From positions 1,178,001 through 1,242,000 of the forward strand of contig JALJCQ010000023.1 of NCBI GenBank assembly GCA_023091665.1: a DNA stretch of 64,000 nt. The letters are read 5' to 3'. Numbering within the stretch: the first letter of the stretch is position 1; each line of letters opens with the position of its first letter. A program made the translations under genes and the position numbers. The notes under the pieces were generated by a model. The model saw only the letters and a program-made list of their open reading frames with translations. It was not told the DNA's origin and searched no databases. This DNA is from Pythium myriotylum (lineage: Eukaryota; Oomycota; Peronosporomycetes; Pythiales; Pythiaceae). Shown one piece after another: positions 24,655-34,659 of the stretch.

Positions 24655-25249
24655 GCTCGCCTTCTTCCTTGCCGCCAGAACAATGGGGGACCGAGTCAGC
24701 CAAGTGCAATCACCCAATGACCCACGAAGGGGAGGAAAAAAGGAAGAGAGGAGTTGAAGTGGGTACTGGATTTGGAGACGGGCGGGAAAAACGACACTTG
24801 GGTCAGAAAGGGGAGGCCCAAGCCATCTATTGGAGCGCGCTAAAAGTACTGCACAGAGCGCATTTGAAGAAAGGCAGCGACCGACTCACTCAATCCTCCG
24901 AGCTGTAGACGAGTGGGGAGCTCTCTTCGGCAAAAAGATTTTTTAGCAGTGGCTTCGAGCTTGCGGTGGGGACGCCACATCGATCGCAAAGTACATCCGA
25001 TCTTTTCGCCTCAGAATCGACAAGTCTCGTTGAAGCCTTTCATGGTGGTGTTTTTACACTCTGGATCGCCGTGCTCCAGGACGAAGGATGAAGTAGAATC
25101 ACCAGCAAAGAGACTTGACTGAGGCAGCATCTTTGAAAGTATCACTATGTGCATACACCAGGCGCCATGTACACGGCCTGTCCGCGTTCCTTCCCTCAAC
25201 TCTGTCTCTCCTGGAGAAACGAAGCGACTGGGACGCTAGATGTTTGAGA
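24655..25249. other. Intergenic, no gene seen
   Basis: Upstream region of the kinesin gene, nearly 600 bases, purine-rich next to the gene start (around 24725-24800). No protein or RNA gene recognised; it marks the border between the housekeeping block and the transposon-rich interval. Confidence 0.5.
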
Positions 25250-26640
25250 TGTGCCCACGGAGATCTTCAATATGCCGATCTCCGCATACGCGGCTTCTGG
25301 GATGTCGCATTGTAGATAACGGAGGGGCTCTCACGACTTCTCGATGTCCGGGAGGTCGCACCATGACAATAGCGATGCCTACTGCTGCTACGTGGTCTAG
25401 TTAGAGCGGTGGTCTTTGACATGAAGATCCTCGGTCTCTTCAAGTGAAGTATCTTCGTAGAATTTGAAGTAGGAGCCACGCTCTTCGACCACCCCGTTTG
25501 TGACTAGGTGCTGGATCGTAAATGAGTACTCAAGGGCCTCGCCGACCTTGCATGGGCCCACCTAGCGCACTATTGACGTTGTTGAGCGTGGATGCTTGTC
25601 AACACGCGTTCACAAGACGCAGTCACCCTTGCTAGAGTTTTGCAACGTGTCACAGTTGTGCATTTCCTGATGAATGCATTGCCGAACGTTACCGGTGATT
25701 GCAAGAAACCAAGTTGATTAATGAGCTTAGGCGGACATGTAGAAAGCAGCGAGCTAGACAATGCGGAGGGGCGGCCCCTGTGGGCGTCCCCTTGGTGAAC
25801 TAGGACATGCAGATCGGAGGTGCCCGTGTCCAAATGGGGAGTCGGGCATGGGGTCGGCGTGTGGTGTTGTGCCACCAGCACCATGACCCAGCGCGAAGCA
25901 CGCGCTTGTCGACACTTGATTCGCTGAAGGCGTGGCGGTCGCAGCGCCACTCAAACTCGTTCTCGCCGACCGCTGTGAGTGATTCGCTCGCGACACGGGC
26001 CGAGTAAGACGAGCAGACCACCACATGCAGCACCATATACTGAGTACTGGTCAGAATATGGCGGATCATGAACGAGGGTTCCTTAGCCTCCGAGACTTCG
26101 AACGGACCGATCCACTGAGCCAAAAGCTTGTTGTTCGAGAGGCGTTGGTCAACGCGAGACCACAACACGTAGTCCCCAACGTCAAAGTTGGCCGGATGGC
26201 CATTCTTCTTGACCATGGCACGGAGGCGGCGGCACTCCTTCGCATCGACGACTTCCCGGTTTATATCTTCGAGGCTCGCCTTGAGTTTCGCCAACGAGTC
26301 ACGAATGTTCGCCGTGTCGATGGAGCGACTACGAAGACCGCCTCGGTCGAACGAGTGTGCAATCACGTCGAGTGCACTAGGGGCAGACAGAGCAAGGAAA
26401 AGCTCCATCGGCGCATGGTCAGCAAGGGACTCCACCGGCGTGTGGTTGATGTTGGCTTGAATAACCGGCAGTAAGTACGGCCACTCCTTGGTGTCGAGAC
26501 CATACTCGAGCAACAACACCCGCATCACTTGGAGAGCATCTCGATTGACTCGTTCTACGGTCCCGTTGATTCAGGGAGCGAAAACCAGCGTGAAGTCCTG
26601 CAGGATCTTGAGCACTCGAGCGGCTGATGGTGCGAGACTA
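25250..26640 (-). pseudogene. Decayed Gypsy (Ty3) retrotransposon: integrase C-terminus plus chromodomain remnant
   Basis: Read on the minus strand, the segment starts with the integrase core end, where INGTVERVNRDAL is preceded by an in-frame stop. It passes through VIQANINHTP and the GPF/Y-like WIGPFEVSEA (near 26,110), then after frame breaks QHLVTNGVVEERGSYFKFYED (around 25,470-25,530), and last a stop-riddled chromodomain-like LLSWCDLPDIE segment near 25,330. This is the order of a chromodomain-bearing Gypsy pol C-terminus. Several stops and frameshifts make it non-functional. No reverse transcriptase and no certain LTR pair is present. Confidence 0.75.
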
Positions 26641-26702
26641 TGGTGGCTGCTGTGATGCAGTGCCGGCGGGTGCTGCCAGATTTGCTCAGGGAAGGACAGC
26701 CT

Positions 26703-26798
26703 GTCACACGTCACAGACGGCGCGTCTTGTTGGACGACTCGGCGTGCAACACGGGCGGCGTGTTATTGGACGACTTTGGTCACACGCGTCACAGGCGG
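26703..26798. repeat. Pair of diverged direct repeats, possible LTR debris
   Basis: GTCACACGTCACAGACGG at 26703-26720 recurs as GTCACACGCGTCACAGGCGG at 26779-26798, and TTGGACGACT occurs twice between them (near 26730 and 26766). It lies just upstream, in the element's sense, of the Gypsy remnant, so it may be a piece of LTR or internal repeat; this is inference. Confidence 0.3.
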
Positions 26799-26929
26799 AT
26801 TGCTGAGCAACCCAACAAACACATAGCAAGGACGTCGCCAAGATGGCCGCTAGGTTTGGTAGGAGATCCTTCTACAAGTCTGTAATGAACTCACTTTGCA
26901 ATTTGCCGGCTATCTAGCTCAAACTTCTT

Positions 26930-27913
26930 TCAGCTACACGTATTCCAAGCGCTATGTCCGGCTTTGACCGCGAAGATGGCATCACCATGGCCGTGCCACC
27001 GGTGTTCGAGTTTCACAAGGACCCCCCCCCCCCCCGTTTGCGGCTTGGAGCCAGCAGACGCTGGTGGTGTTCCAGTGGGAGCGCCGCAAGTACAGAGACA
27101 ATATTCGCGAGCGCTGATGGCCACCGAGGAAGTCCCCGAGAGGGTGGTGGCCGGCGTGAAAGCACTTTCGACGCGAGGTTGTTGGACCACCTCTTGCGCT
27201 ACGTGTTCGACTCCCGGCTGCGAAAGCGCTTCCCACAGTAGCATCAGAAAGGCGGTCCATAACGGCGAGAGCTTCTCGTATCGGAGGCGCTGCTCAGTGA
27301 AGAAGATCTTGTACCCGGCCGTCGACGAGTCCGGGGCCACGAGAAAGAAGTGCAGGCGCTCCCAAAGTGCTTGCGCACGGTTGACGTAGATGTCGACGGC
27401 GTTCAAGTACAGCCGAGCGAAGCGCGGATCCTCGGGACGAAAGGAGATGGGCTGCGGGAAACTGTCGCGGATGTAGTCCCACGGTGATGTCGCGTAACAG
27501 AGCACCGCAGCTGCGAGACTGATCAACACACCGCCACAAGCCGCCACCCGAGCACTGTACTGCTGAAGCACCGGAGCCACGTGTTCTGACAGGAACAACT
27601 TCAGACACCATGGCATGATCGCGGGATCCAACATACCCGACGATTGGTTCGAAGGACGTGGTCGGGCGCACTCGCCGGACCGAAGCGACGATACCAACGA
27701 CTTCTCGATGGTGTAGACAAACCGCTCGTCGTGTCGCGCTGATCCTCGAAATCTCCGTGACCTCCCGCAGGCGGTGTCACTTCTCCGCCATGACTGCCTT
27801 TGCTGCGACGGAAAGTGCACGAACAAGAAACTGCTCCACCGATGGTCGCAGTCGTTTCCCGCTGCTCTATTGGCGTGGATCCGCTCGAACACGAAGCATC
27901 CCGACGGCGACAC
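26930..27913 (-). CDS. Hypothetical protein, 327 codons, unrecognised
   Basis: An open frame on the minus strand with one hydrophobic stretch (VAACGGVLISLAAAVLCYA, about the middle) followed by PEDPRFARLYLNAVDIYVNRAQ, which reads like real protein. The first ~90 residues are Arg/Ser-rich and less convincing, so the true start may be the ATG at 27643 (MLDPAIMPW). A 14-base C-run at 27022-27035 lies within it and reads as a Gly run, a likely site of frame slippage. Sitting between transposon remnants, it may be a fragment of a mobile-element gag or a host-gene relic. No family is assigned. Confidence 0.3.
   Translation of the reverse strand: MSPSGCFVFERIHANRAAGNDCDHRWSSFLFVHFPSQQRQSWRRSDTACGRSRRFRGSARHDERFVYTIEKSLVSSLRSGECARPRPSNQSSGMLDPAIMPWCLKLFLSEHVAPVLQQYSARVAACGGVLISLAAAVLCYATSPWDYIRDSFPQPISFRPEDPRFARLYLNAVDIYVNRAQALWERLHFFLVAPDSSTAGYKIFFTEQRLRYEKLSPLWTAFLMLLWEALSQPGVEHVAQEVVQQPRVESAFTPATTLSGTSSVAISAREYCLCTCGAPTGTPPASAGSKPQTGGGGVLVKLEHRWHGHGDAIFAVKAGHSAWNTCS
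27022..27035. repeat. Poly-C tract (14)
   Basis: Uninterrupted run of C; the length in an assembly is likely to be approximate. Confidence 0.9.
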
Positions 27914-28096
27914 GAGCTCTTCCGCATGAGGTCGCCCCGGTGTCGCCTAACCTGGCAGACCGGGGTACGTAGGAGTACATGTATCTAATACACACGACCT
28001 TAACCCTCCGTTGAGTCTCTCTAGCCATGCATCTTTTAGTCAACATGCGCGAGCACGAACAGTCAGTTCAGCAAGCACCTACTTGCCACAGGCGAG

Positions 28097-28122
28097 CCCC
28101 CCCCCCCCCCCCCCCCCCCCCC
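28097..28122. repeat. Poly-C tract (about 26)
   Basis: Long uninterrupted run of C in a non-coding stretch; on the other strand it is a G-run able to form G-quadruplexes. The exact length is uncertain in any assembly. Confidence 0.9.
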
Positions 28123-28129
28123 GGCGTGC

Positions 28130-29921
28130 TTTGTGTGCGCCACAGGCGTGCAGCTGCGACCCTGCGCCAAATGCGCAGGGTCAACCTCCTGAGGCCAAAT
28201 CTACCTTTTATATACAGACACAGTGTGTATAGAATGCACAAGATGTCGTTTCCCTTTGACAGCCTTAGGGATAGGGTGATTGATACGGCAAGGCCAGGCC
28301 GATCATCCTATTCCGACATCCATCCATCTATGGAATCAGACGTGGTATCTCCCGAAAATGCAAAAACGGGCATGCATGGCCGCATACTTCCGCTCTGAAT
28401 TGGGCGCTGAAATTTTGTAGGGTTCTTCAAAGAACCTGATGAGGAAGGTCTCAAGTGTCGCGGCGCTCAGCAGGGCCCGTGAACGCGCACTCGAGCGGAC
28501 ATTCGATCGACCCGTGAATCTGAGCAGATTGGCCATTTTTTCGTACTTCTTTAAAGGAGGGAGTGGATTAATCAGGGTTTGACAGGCTGGAATGCCACTT
28601 TTGGTCTCATAGCGGGACAGCTTGACTGACACGCTGACAGGGGGCAATTTTTTGCCGGAGACGCAAACGACCAGATGGCCAGAAGGAAAGCGGCGTGTGA
28701 GTGCACTCGTTGGAGCGTCTACGCGCCGGAGTGGCTTGATCCGCTGCGTGCACACGATCACTCCGAGCATGCCAGTGCGCTTTTTTGCGTTGTAATTCAA
28801 TGCATGTATGAAAGACTGTGTGTAATATATTAGAGAAAATCCATGGCGCAACATGCTGCGACTGGAGGATCCCCGCAAAATTGTCTCAATGATTAGCCAT
28901 GAGAGTCTAAGATGAAGGCAATGCAGTCTATACAGTGAGCTTTGAGGGCGTGGGCCTGCTTAGCTGAGCTGACAGTCTGCATTGTCGGGGTCAATGCCCA
29001 ATTGTGGTGCGCCATCAATAACTTCGGGTATGGCCTAATGGGTTAACTGGTACCTCTAGGGCTACTGAGGTCCCAGTTATCCCATACTATTCTTTATTAA
29101 CAATCCTATGTGGTCTGGAGAGAGCTGCCATATCCTGTCGCTGTGCCGCTTGGGCGACACGTGCACGAAACCACCGGCACACCGTGTTGGTAGCTCTTGA
29201 CCAAGTGCCAATGGGGACTCTCGGAATCGGCGATCTGCCCACCACGGGTCACTGGATCTGAGACGAACCGTCACTCCGTTACGCAATGACTTCTAAATTC
29301 ACATTTATTTATGGATTCAGAAACAAACTAGCAGCTGATACCCGAACCACTGTCTCCCACTGAGTCGGAGCACGTGCCCCTTGTCTGAATTTGTGACAGC
29401 GCTAGGAGTCAAGAGACTCCCCTGGCCTTCGGGCCAAGGCACAACTGATGGTGACTTGCCTACGGGTATCCATTATTTGATCACTTTATTGAGACGACAG
29501 CGGTGATAGCCGGTGCGCTTTGCATGCGACAGCTTGGTGGGGAGGCCATCAAATATTCTTCGTTGTCGCGCGCTGTTCGTTTGGGAATAACTGGGCTACA
29601 AATATATCAGGGGGGTCCCAAAAACACCTGCCGCATCAAATAAATGTATATATTCCGCATCACCCGATATAAAATGCATATTATGGCACTGGGGGAGAAA
29701 GTGTCCTTATCAGTTACGACCAATCGTACTTAAATGAAGAGTATTAGTATGTTTGTACTTTATAGGAACTCTACAGTACTATATTCGTACCTAGTCGAAT
29801 GTTTACAGATCTACTTGTAGTGCTTCCCAATCGCTATCACCAGACCTTTGAACACGTGGTCGGTAGTTGCACCCTTCTTTAACGGGTGCAACGGCTGTGT
29901 GCATCCATGCAACGCACTGTG
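28130..29921. other. Non-coding interval between transposon remnants
   Basis: About 1.8 kb without a credible gene. A 180-codon minus-strand frame at 28336-28878 has no domain, signal peptide or homologue I recognise. The interval holds an imperfect hairpin (29031-29090) and, near 29340-29470, a GATACCCG/CGGGTATC pair flanking the small hairpin CTGGCCTTCGGGCCAAGG. Confidence 0.45.
29031..29090. repeat. Imperfect inverted repeat / hairpin
   Basis: TATGG..GGGTTAACTGGTACCTC pairs with GAGGTCCCAGTTATCCCATA across a 10-base loop, leaving about 18 paired bases and a 5-base bulge. The left arm resembles a tRNA A-box (TGGCCTAATGGGTTAACTGG), but no acceptor stem or B-box completes a tRNA. Confidence 0.45.
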
Positions 29922-30057
29922 ATTGGCTAGGAACTGTGTGTAGTCCACATCAGGAAAGAATCATTAGCAACATATCACCGTCATCCTATTGGTCAATACA
30001 TTCGCCAATCATATTACAACAATTGCATCGGTCTGATTGGGGGATAGCACAGCCAAT
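29922..30057. promoter_or_regulatory. Cluster of five CCAAT boxes
   Basis: ATTGG at 29922, 29988 and 30036 and CCAAT at 30005 and 30053 lie within 136 bases, directly upstream of the RING-finger ORF that starts at 30134. Such clustering suggests a promoter recognised by NF-Y-type factors. Confidence 0.45.
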
Positions 30058-30133
30058 GAGCAATTGACAGCACAGTGGGCACCATCCGTGGTGATCTTCA
30101 CCACACGTACCAAGTCTCATTCTCCAATTCGCC

Positions 30134-31021
30134 ATGGAGCCACCACCCGAGACGCCTCCTCCTCCTCCTCCTCCTCTGACCCCGCCAGCCCCAAACAGCC
30201 CACTGTCACCTCCACCGCCGTGCCCAACGACCCCTTCTGAACCTCCAGCGCCGCGATCGATCGCGCCAGTCCGATCGGCTGCTGGCGCAGCGGCTTTGGC
30301 TCGTGCTGGTCTGTTGCCGGTTGGTGCTGTAGTCGACGCTGGTGGAGTTGACTCACCAAACGAGACTGCCCCGTCCCTTTCCGGACCGTCTGTGCCGACA
30401 TAGCCTGTCTCCGTGCCAGCTGGTGAACCGTCTGTGCCGACGCAGCCTGTCTCCGTGCCAGCTGGTGAAGCCGCTGACGCTGTACGAGTGTCATGCTCTC
30501 GCCCCAAGTGTTCGAGTACGTTCAAGAACCTGGAACTCCGTGACAAACATCTGTCGACGTCGAAGAGATGCAAACGCTTGCACCAGTCACCCGAGGAGCT
30601 CAAGCGCCTAGCAAAACTGAAGCATGATAAGCGCCTGATGCAGTACTCTACCTACAACCAGACAAAGCGCAAGATGAAGGCAGCTGCCTTGAGTGCCACG
30701 TTCTCTGAAGATGCGATCGTCTGTGTTGTCTGCCAAGAAGAGATCAAGAAGACGAACCAGCGTTTTGTTTCGTGCGAGCACAGACTGCACTGGGTGTGCT
30801 ACAGAGATCTCAAGTATGGGGCACTGAAGTCTCAAGTCGAAGCATCGACCCAGCACTATCTGTCTGAGAACGCAAAAAGCAGAGCTGTGTATCAGGACAA
30901 CAAGAAGAAGTATCGACCCGTTGCGATGTTCAAGTTCTCATTTGATGTGTTGTGCCCCAGCTGCAAGATCCCGCTCAAAGAGGCACATCGAGTGGTGACT
31001 GACTTGACTGGCGACGACTGA
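30134..31021 (+). pseudogene. RING-finger protein ORF interrupted by one stop codon
   Basis: A single frame from the ATG at 30134 to the TGA at 31021 (295 codons) is broken only by TAG at 30401-30403. The first part is Pro-rich (MEPPPETPPPPPPPLTPP). Two 42-base direct repeats (14 residues, PSVPT-x-PVSVPAGE) start at 30386 and 30428; the second has GACGCAG where the first has GACATAG, so the stop arose from a Gln codon. Further on are a Cys-containing segment (SCSRPKCSSTFKN..LELRDKH) and a RING-like CVVCQEEI..FVSCEHRLHWVC..LCPSCK, the last pair about 50 residues away. Translation could restart at the ATG at 30413, leaving a 202-residue protein with the RING. Convergent with the Crypton recombinase and possibly part of that element; this is inference. 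Confidence 0.6.
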
Positions 31022-31462
31022 ACTGGTTTGTCAGCCAGCCAGCCCAATAACCTCCACAATTAGTAGTGCATTTAACCATAAATACTAATTCTCTTGGTGT
31101 TAGCTACCACAATGCCTGAAATTGACAGACACAAAACCACACTTCCCAGAATTTATCGTACTAACGACCACGACTATTAGAAATTTGGGTTACTATAACC
31201 ACGATTACTGGTTCGTGTAGTCACACAAACCACTATTCCTGCCATTTGTGCTGTAACAACCACTGCTTCTAGTTCACGAGGTCAGTTCGACGACATCAAC
31301 CAAAACGAGGTGGTTGGAGAACTACAAATACCAATAACAGGTGTAAAAATCCACAGAAATTCTAGACATGGAAGTGAACACAACCGCATCTTCTGACGTT
31401 AGTGGTTGATCCTACCACTTGACGTTGTTTTAGTGGTGCTGGCAACCACGAATACAAATCTA
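31022..31462. repeat. Intergenic cluster of ACCAC / GTGGT boxes
   Basis: Between the convergent RING ORF and Crypton gene, ACCAC occurs at least six times in the left part (e.g. AACCACTA, AACCACGA, ACCACGACTA), and GTGGT occurs at least four times in the right part (GAGGTGGTTGG, TTAGTGGTTG, TTAGTGGTGC, TTAGTGGTTG). The boxes are mostly flanked by A or T, and the two orientations dominate different halves. No ORF is present. Confidence 0.45.
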
Positions 31463-33310
31463 TTAGTGGTTGCTTGATTGTGAAGTTAGATGTTGTTGCA
31501 GAGTCCGAATGACTGTGCAAAGCTTGTTGACAGTCAGTTCGCCTTGTATCTGGCGCTTCATTGCTTCTTCGAACAAACTTGGGTCGTCGTTGTATTGTTC
31601 CCGAACAAACGTGGCGATTAGCTTCATTCGAGAGAGTCGAGCCTTGTGTTGTTTTTTCTCGTGTGGCAAGAAGTCGACACCAGCTCGAAATTGATGACGT
31701 GCGGGATCGCTCTTCCAATGCTGAGTGATGTAGTCCTTCCAAGACGCCGCCTCTGGAAACTCTGATGTCAAAGCCGTGGTATCGTGAGGCAATGGAGTAT
31801 CTTGATGGCGTGGAGTTGCCACATGGCTGACCACCTCTGAGGTGCTTGGGTTCACGACCAAGTACTTCGACAGTTTCTGCTCGATCACGTCGCTTATCAT
31901 ATCCTTGAGTTTGTCAAAGGAAACCGGACCGTCTGTTCCGAGAGGTGATATATCAACACTTGAACTGGAGATCTTGGAAGCACTCGAACTGGAGATCTTG
32001 GACGCAGAGTTGACACTGATTTCGTTGACCCGGTCGATCATATCTGGAGCAAGCGCATCGCTTAGTGCATTCTCTTCGCGATCGAGGACGTCGTCCACAA
32101 GGTACCGCACTAGAGTTTCAGTCTGCTCTTTGGGAGCCCATCCTGCCCACCACTTGACCACCTTCAATGACCATGGGTGCGGTGCGAACATGAAACGGTA
32201 CTGGGCGCCTCCTCGCCGGAAGCAGTGCGATGTAAACCAGATGTCGTCGCCGAGGATACCTTTATCGATGCTGCTCGCGGCCGCGACAGTGTTCAGTACT
32301 TGAATGAAATTGTTGCCACTCATTGCCGAACCCCACTTAAAACTAACACGGTCAAATGATGTCGTCAGCGGGCGAGCCTCGGGAGCCCGACGTTTCTTGC
32401 TGGCTTACGTCCGCGGCACACGCGTGAGTGACGGGAACAGAACCTCATCGCCGGTCCATGAATGACCTAGAGACGAGACAGCGTAGTCGATCCACGCCTT
32501 CACATGCGTGAATGCCTCACACGCCCACTCGTCTGCAGGGAGGCGATGCATATGATACGTTCGACTTGCTGGCGGATCGTTGTCCGTTTTCCGATCGCGT
32601 ATGACGTAGGCTGCGAATTGAACATGCTCGTTGGGTTTCCGCAGCGATGGACGCTCAAGACCGTATTGCACGTCTCCGTACTTGATAGTCAGCACCTCGC
32701 TGATACGACACATCCCGTAGAAGCACAACGAGCTGACAGCGGTAAACCATACACGCATCGTCTCGTTGAACACCATCGCGCTCTGGAAAAACTGTAGCAT
32801 CTTGTCCAACATTGGTAGTGACATTGGGGAAGCACGTGCAGGTGTTCGCGACCCTTTCATCTTCTTGTTGAGACCAACCATCACCTGGCTGATCAGTACC
32901 GCCTTTGCAGGATTTCCCCGTGGGATGAGTTGCCCGTCACCGGCCTCCTCGACGATCCACTTGTCATGTGGATGGCCACCACGAAACATCTCTGGTGTTG
33001 CGTAATGCCAGGCGATGGCAGATCGAAGTTATTCAGCGGGCCATTGGCTGTTGTTTGCAGTTGATACCTGATTTATGAAGGCAGACATCACGCTCGGTAG
33101 TTCGACGAATCGAGTGGTTGTTGGGTTGGGGTATCCATGGTCCTCGCAGAACTTTGCAAATCGGCGGAGACTTCCCATGTAGTCCAGTGGTTGTTGGATT
33201 GGGGTATCCACGGTCCTCGCAGAACTTTGCAAATCGGCGGAGACTTCCCATGTAGTAACCACGACTCGTTGCATCAGTGGAGAAATCCCCGGACGTCCAC
33301 ACACATACAA
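31463..33310 (-). pseudogene. Crypton-type tyrosine recombinase, degraded
   Basis: One minus-strand frame from 33310 to the stop at 31463 carries a tyrosine-recombinase domain. Catalytic Arg is in CRISEVLTIKYGD (~32,700), His-x-x-Arg in SHCFRRGGAQYRF (~32,220), and the nucleophile Tyr probably in ETLVRYLVDD (~32,110). This R..HxxR..Y set with the FRRGGA signature is typical of Crypton elements. The C-terminal part has a tandem SASKISSS repeat and a basic tail. It is broken by TAA at 33029-33031, TAA at 32405-32407 and a 73-base tandem duplication (33111-33256) that shifts frame near the N-terminus. The second TAA overlaps a GTAAGC donor-like site, so an intron there is an alternative. Cryptons move as DNA circles; this copy looks dead. 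Confidence 0.75.
33111..33256. repeat. 73-base tandem duplication inside the Crypton gene
   Basis: 33111-33183 and 33184-33256 are near-identical (GTGGTTGTTGG.TTGGGGTATCC...CTTCCCATGTAGT). Both copies encode MGSLRRFAKFCED but in different frames, because 73 is not a multiple of three. Confidence 0.85.
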
Positions 33311-33502
33311 AATTGCAAAATTTTGATCAGCACAGAACTATCCGGATCCCATTGGTGCAACTGAACCTAGTAGTGGCCCGTTCGTGCCTGTGAAAGTTTC
33401 TCGAACCCTAAACCTGATCCGTTGTGTGCAACATGCCAACAGCAAGACTCTATACAAATCAGATCTGAAACATTCGCATCAGATCTTATCCGGATTCGAC
33501 CA

Positions 33503-34165
33503 TCACTCGCAATGTTGCACCACCCCGAAGAAGTGCCGCTTCTTCTTTAGAGACGTCTCGTCGATTTCCACGACGTGAACAGGACCACCAACCTATCTCC
33601 ATACCATTAGTCGATGTAGCCATTGATTAAATCAATTGAACGATTCACTTACCTGCATGTCACACGCCAACATCTCTTTGGTACAAATGTCACGACAGAA
33701 AACGTACCATTGTGTGGCCGTCTTCTTGTCCACACGTGCCATCTGCGCCGCCTTCATCACAGGGATGGCGGCGGCGAGATGGTACATGAGAGCAATCAGC
33801 TTGTGGAGGGGTTTGTAGGCGTCGGAGAAAAAGGTGCCAGCACGCATCGACTTCTCCACGCCGTCGCAACCAGCACGGTTGCAACGCCACTTCGCTGCAC
33901 CCTTTGCCAGCCGTGCGGGCTGGCCGCATCTGGTGCATGCGGCTGATCTTGGGATGAGACCAGTTCGCATGCACCACTCCACCACGGTCGACTGGTTATT
34001 GCCGTCCGCGGCCTCCTTTCTTGCCCGCGCGGCAAGATCGACGATGACGTCGTCGAAGGTGTAGCCGCCCACGGACGACACATCGTACTCGTACCCGGTC
34101 GGCTCGACCGTGGTGGGTGGAGGCAGGGTGATGTTGGGCTGGGTGGGCTCTGTCGCGGCGTGCAT
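33503..34165 (-). pseudogene. Merlin (IS1016/ISXO2-like) transposase, intron-containing and truncated
   Basis: Exon 1 (34165-33653, 171 codons) has a zinc ribbon (CTRCGQPARLAKGAAKWRC..CDG), then KSMRAGTFF and KTATQWYVFCRDIC, the N-terminal layout of Merlin and ISXO2/IS1595 transposases. A 60-base intron (GTAAGT..GATAG, 33652-33593) joins in phase to exon 2, which reads VGGPVHVVEIDETSLKKK with the first catalytic Asp. After 29 codons it hits TGA at 33503; the second and third DDE residues are not found downstream. The frame is open further upstream through a 16-base G-run, but the ATG at 34165 is the sensible start. Splicing in phase supports a formerly expressed eukaryotic element. Confidence 0.75.
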
Positions 34166-34200
34166 GGAGGTGGGGCGATGCGGGCGCGTTCTCCTGTTGA

Positions 34201-34216
34201 GGGGGGGGGGGGGGGG
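34201..34216. repeat. Poly-G tract (16)
   Basis: Uninterrupted G-run just upstream of the Merlin start, on the plus strand. Confidence 0.9.
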
Positions 34217-34262
34217 TCTTGGTGGACAAAAATACAAAAATACAGAAGGAATACCCAAAAAT

Positions 34263-34318
34263 CCAGGAGGGCCATCCTTTTACAGGAGGGTTGGGGGATC
34301 CGCTGGTGGCCCTCCTGG
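34263..34318. repeat. Inverted repeats next to the Merlin remnant
   Basis: CCAGGAGGGCCA (34263-34274) is perfectly inverted as TGGCCCTCCTGG (34307-34318). A second pair, GGGTGGCC near 34354 and GGCCACCCC near 34391, follows. They may be part of the element's terminal structure or an unrelated hairpin repeat. Confidence 0.5.
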
Positions 34319-34659
34319 GCGTAGGTTTAGGTTCACTGGGAGAGAGGCAAAGCGGGTGGCCATATCAAGGAGCCCTCATTCTTCAAAAGCACGGCCACCC
34401 CACCTCCCCCGCAGTGACCGCGTAGTCGCCGCCACTCGCTGCGCCATCGCCCACGCCCCCACACGCCGCCGCCGCCACGCGCACGCGCCCACACGTCGTC
34501 CTCGCCGCGCCAACGCCCCCACGGGCAGCTCACAAGCCGCAGCCGCCGCGCCCACGCCGCCACAACCCCCTATTATGTAAGTTGCCGTGTTTAACGTTTA
34601 TAAGCAACGATACTAACAAACGTTCATTTTTTTACACCTTGTAGATTGTACGATAATGA

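Noticed and set aside
23707..24720. 337-codon plus-strand frame
   Set aside because: Antisense shadow of the kinesin motor domain; rich in Val/Leu/Arg/Asp as expected from complementing a GC-biased gene.
28336..28878. 180-codon minus-strand frame, considered as an effector gene
   Set aside because: No signal peptide, no RxLR-EER or LFLAK motif, and no protein-like conservation cue.
30713..30990. Idea that the plus-strand RING ORF encodes a host ubiquitin ligase
   Set aside because: It sits among dead transposons, is interrupted by a stop and has an atypically wide gap before its last CxxC; kept as a pseudogene of likely mobile-element origin instead.
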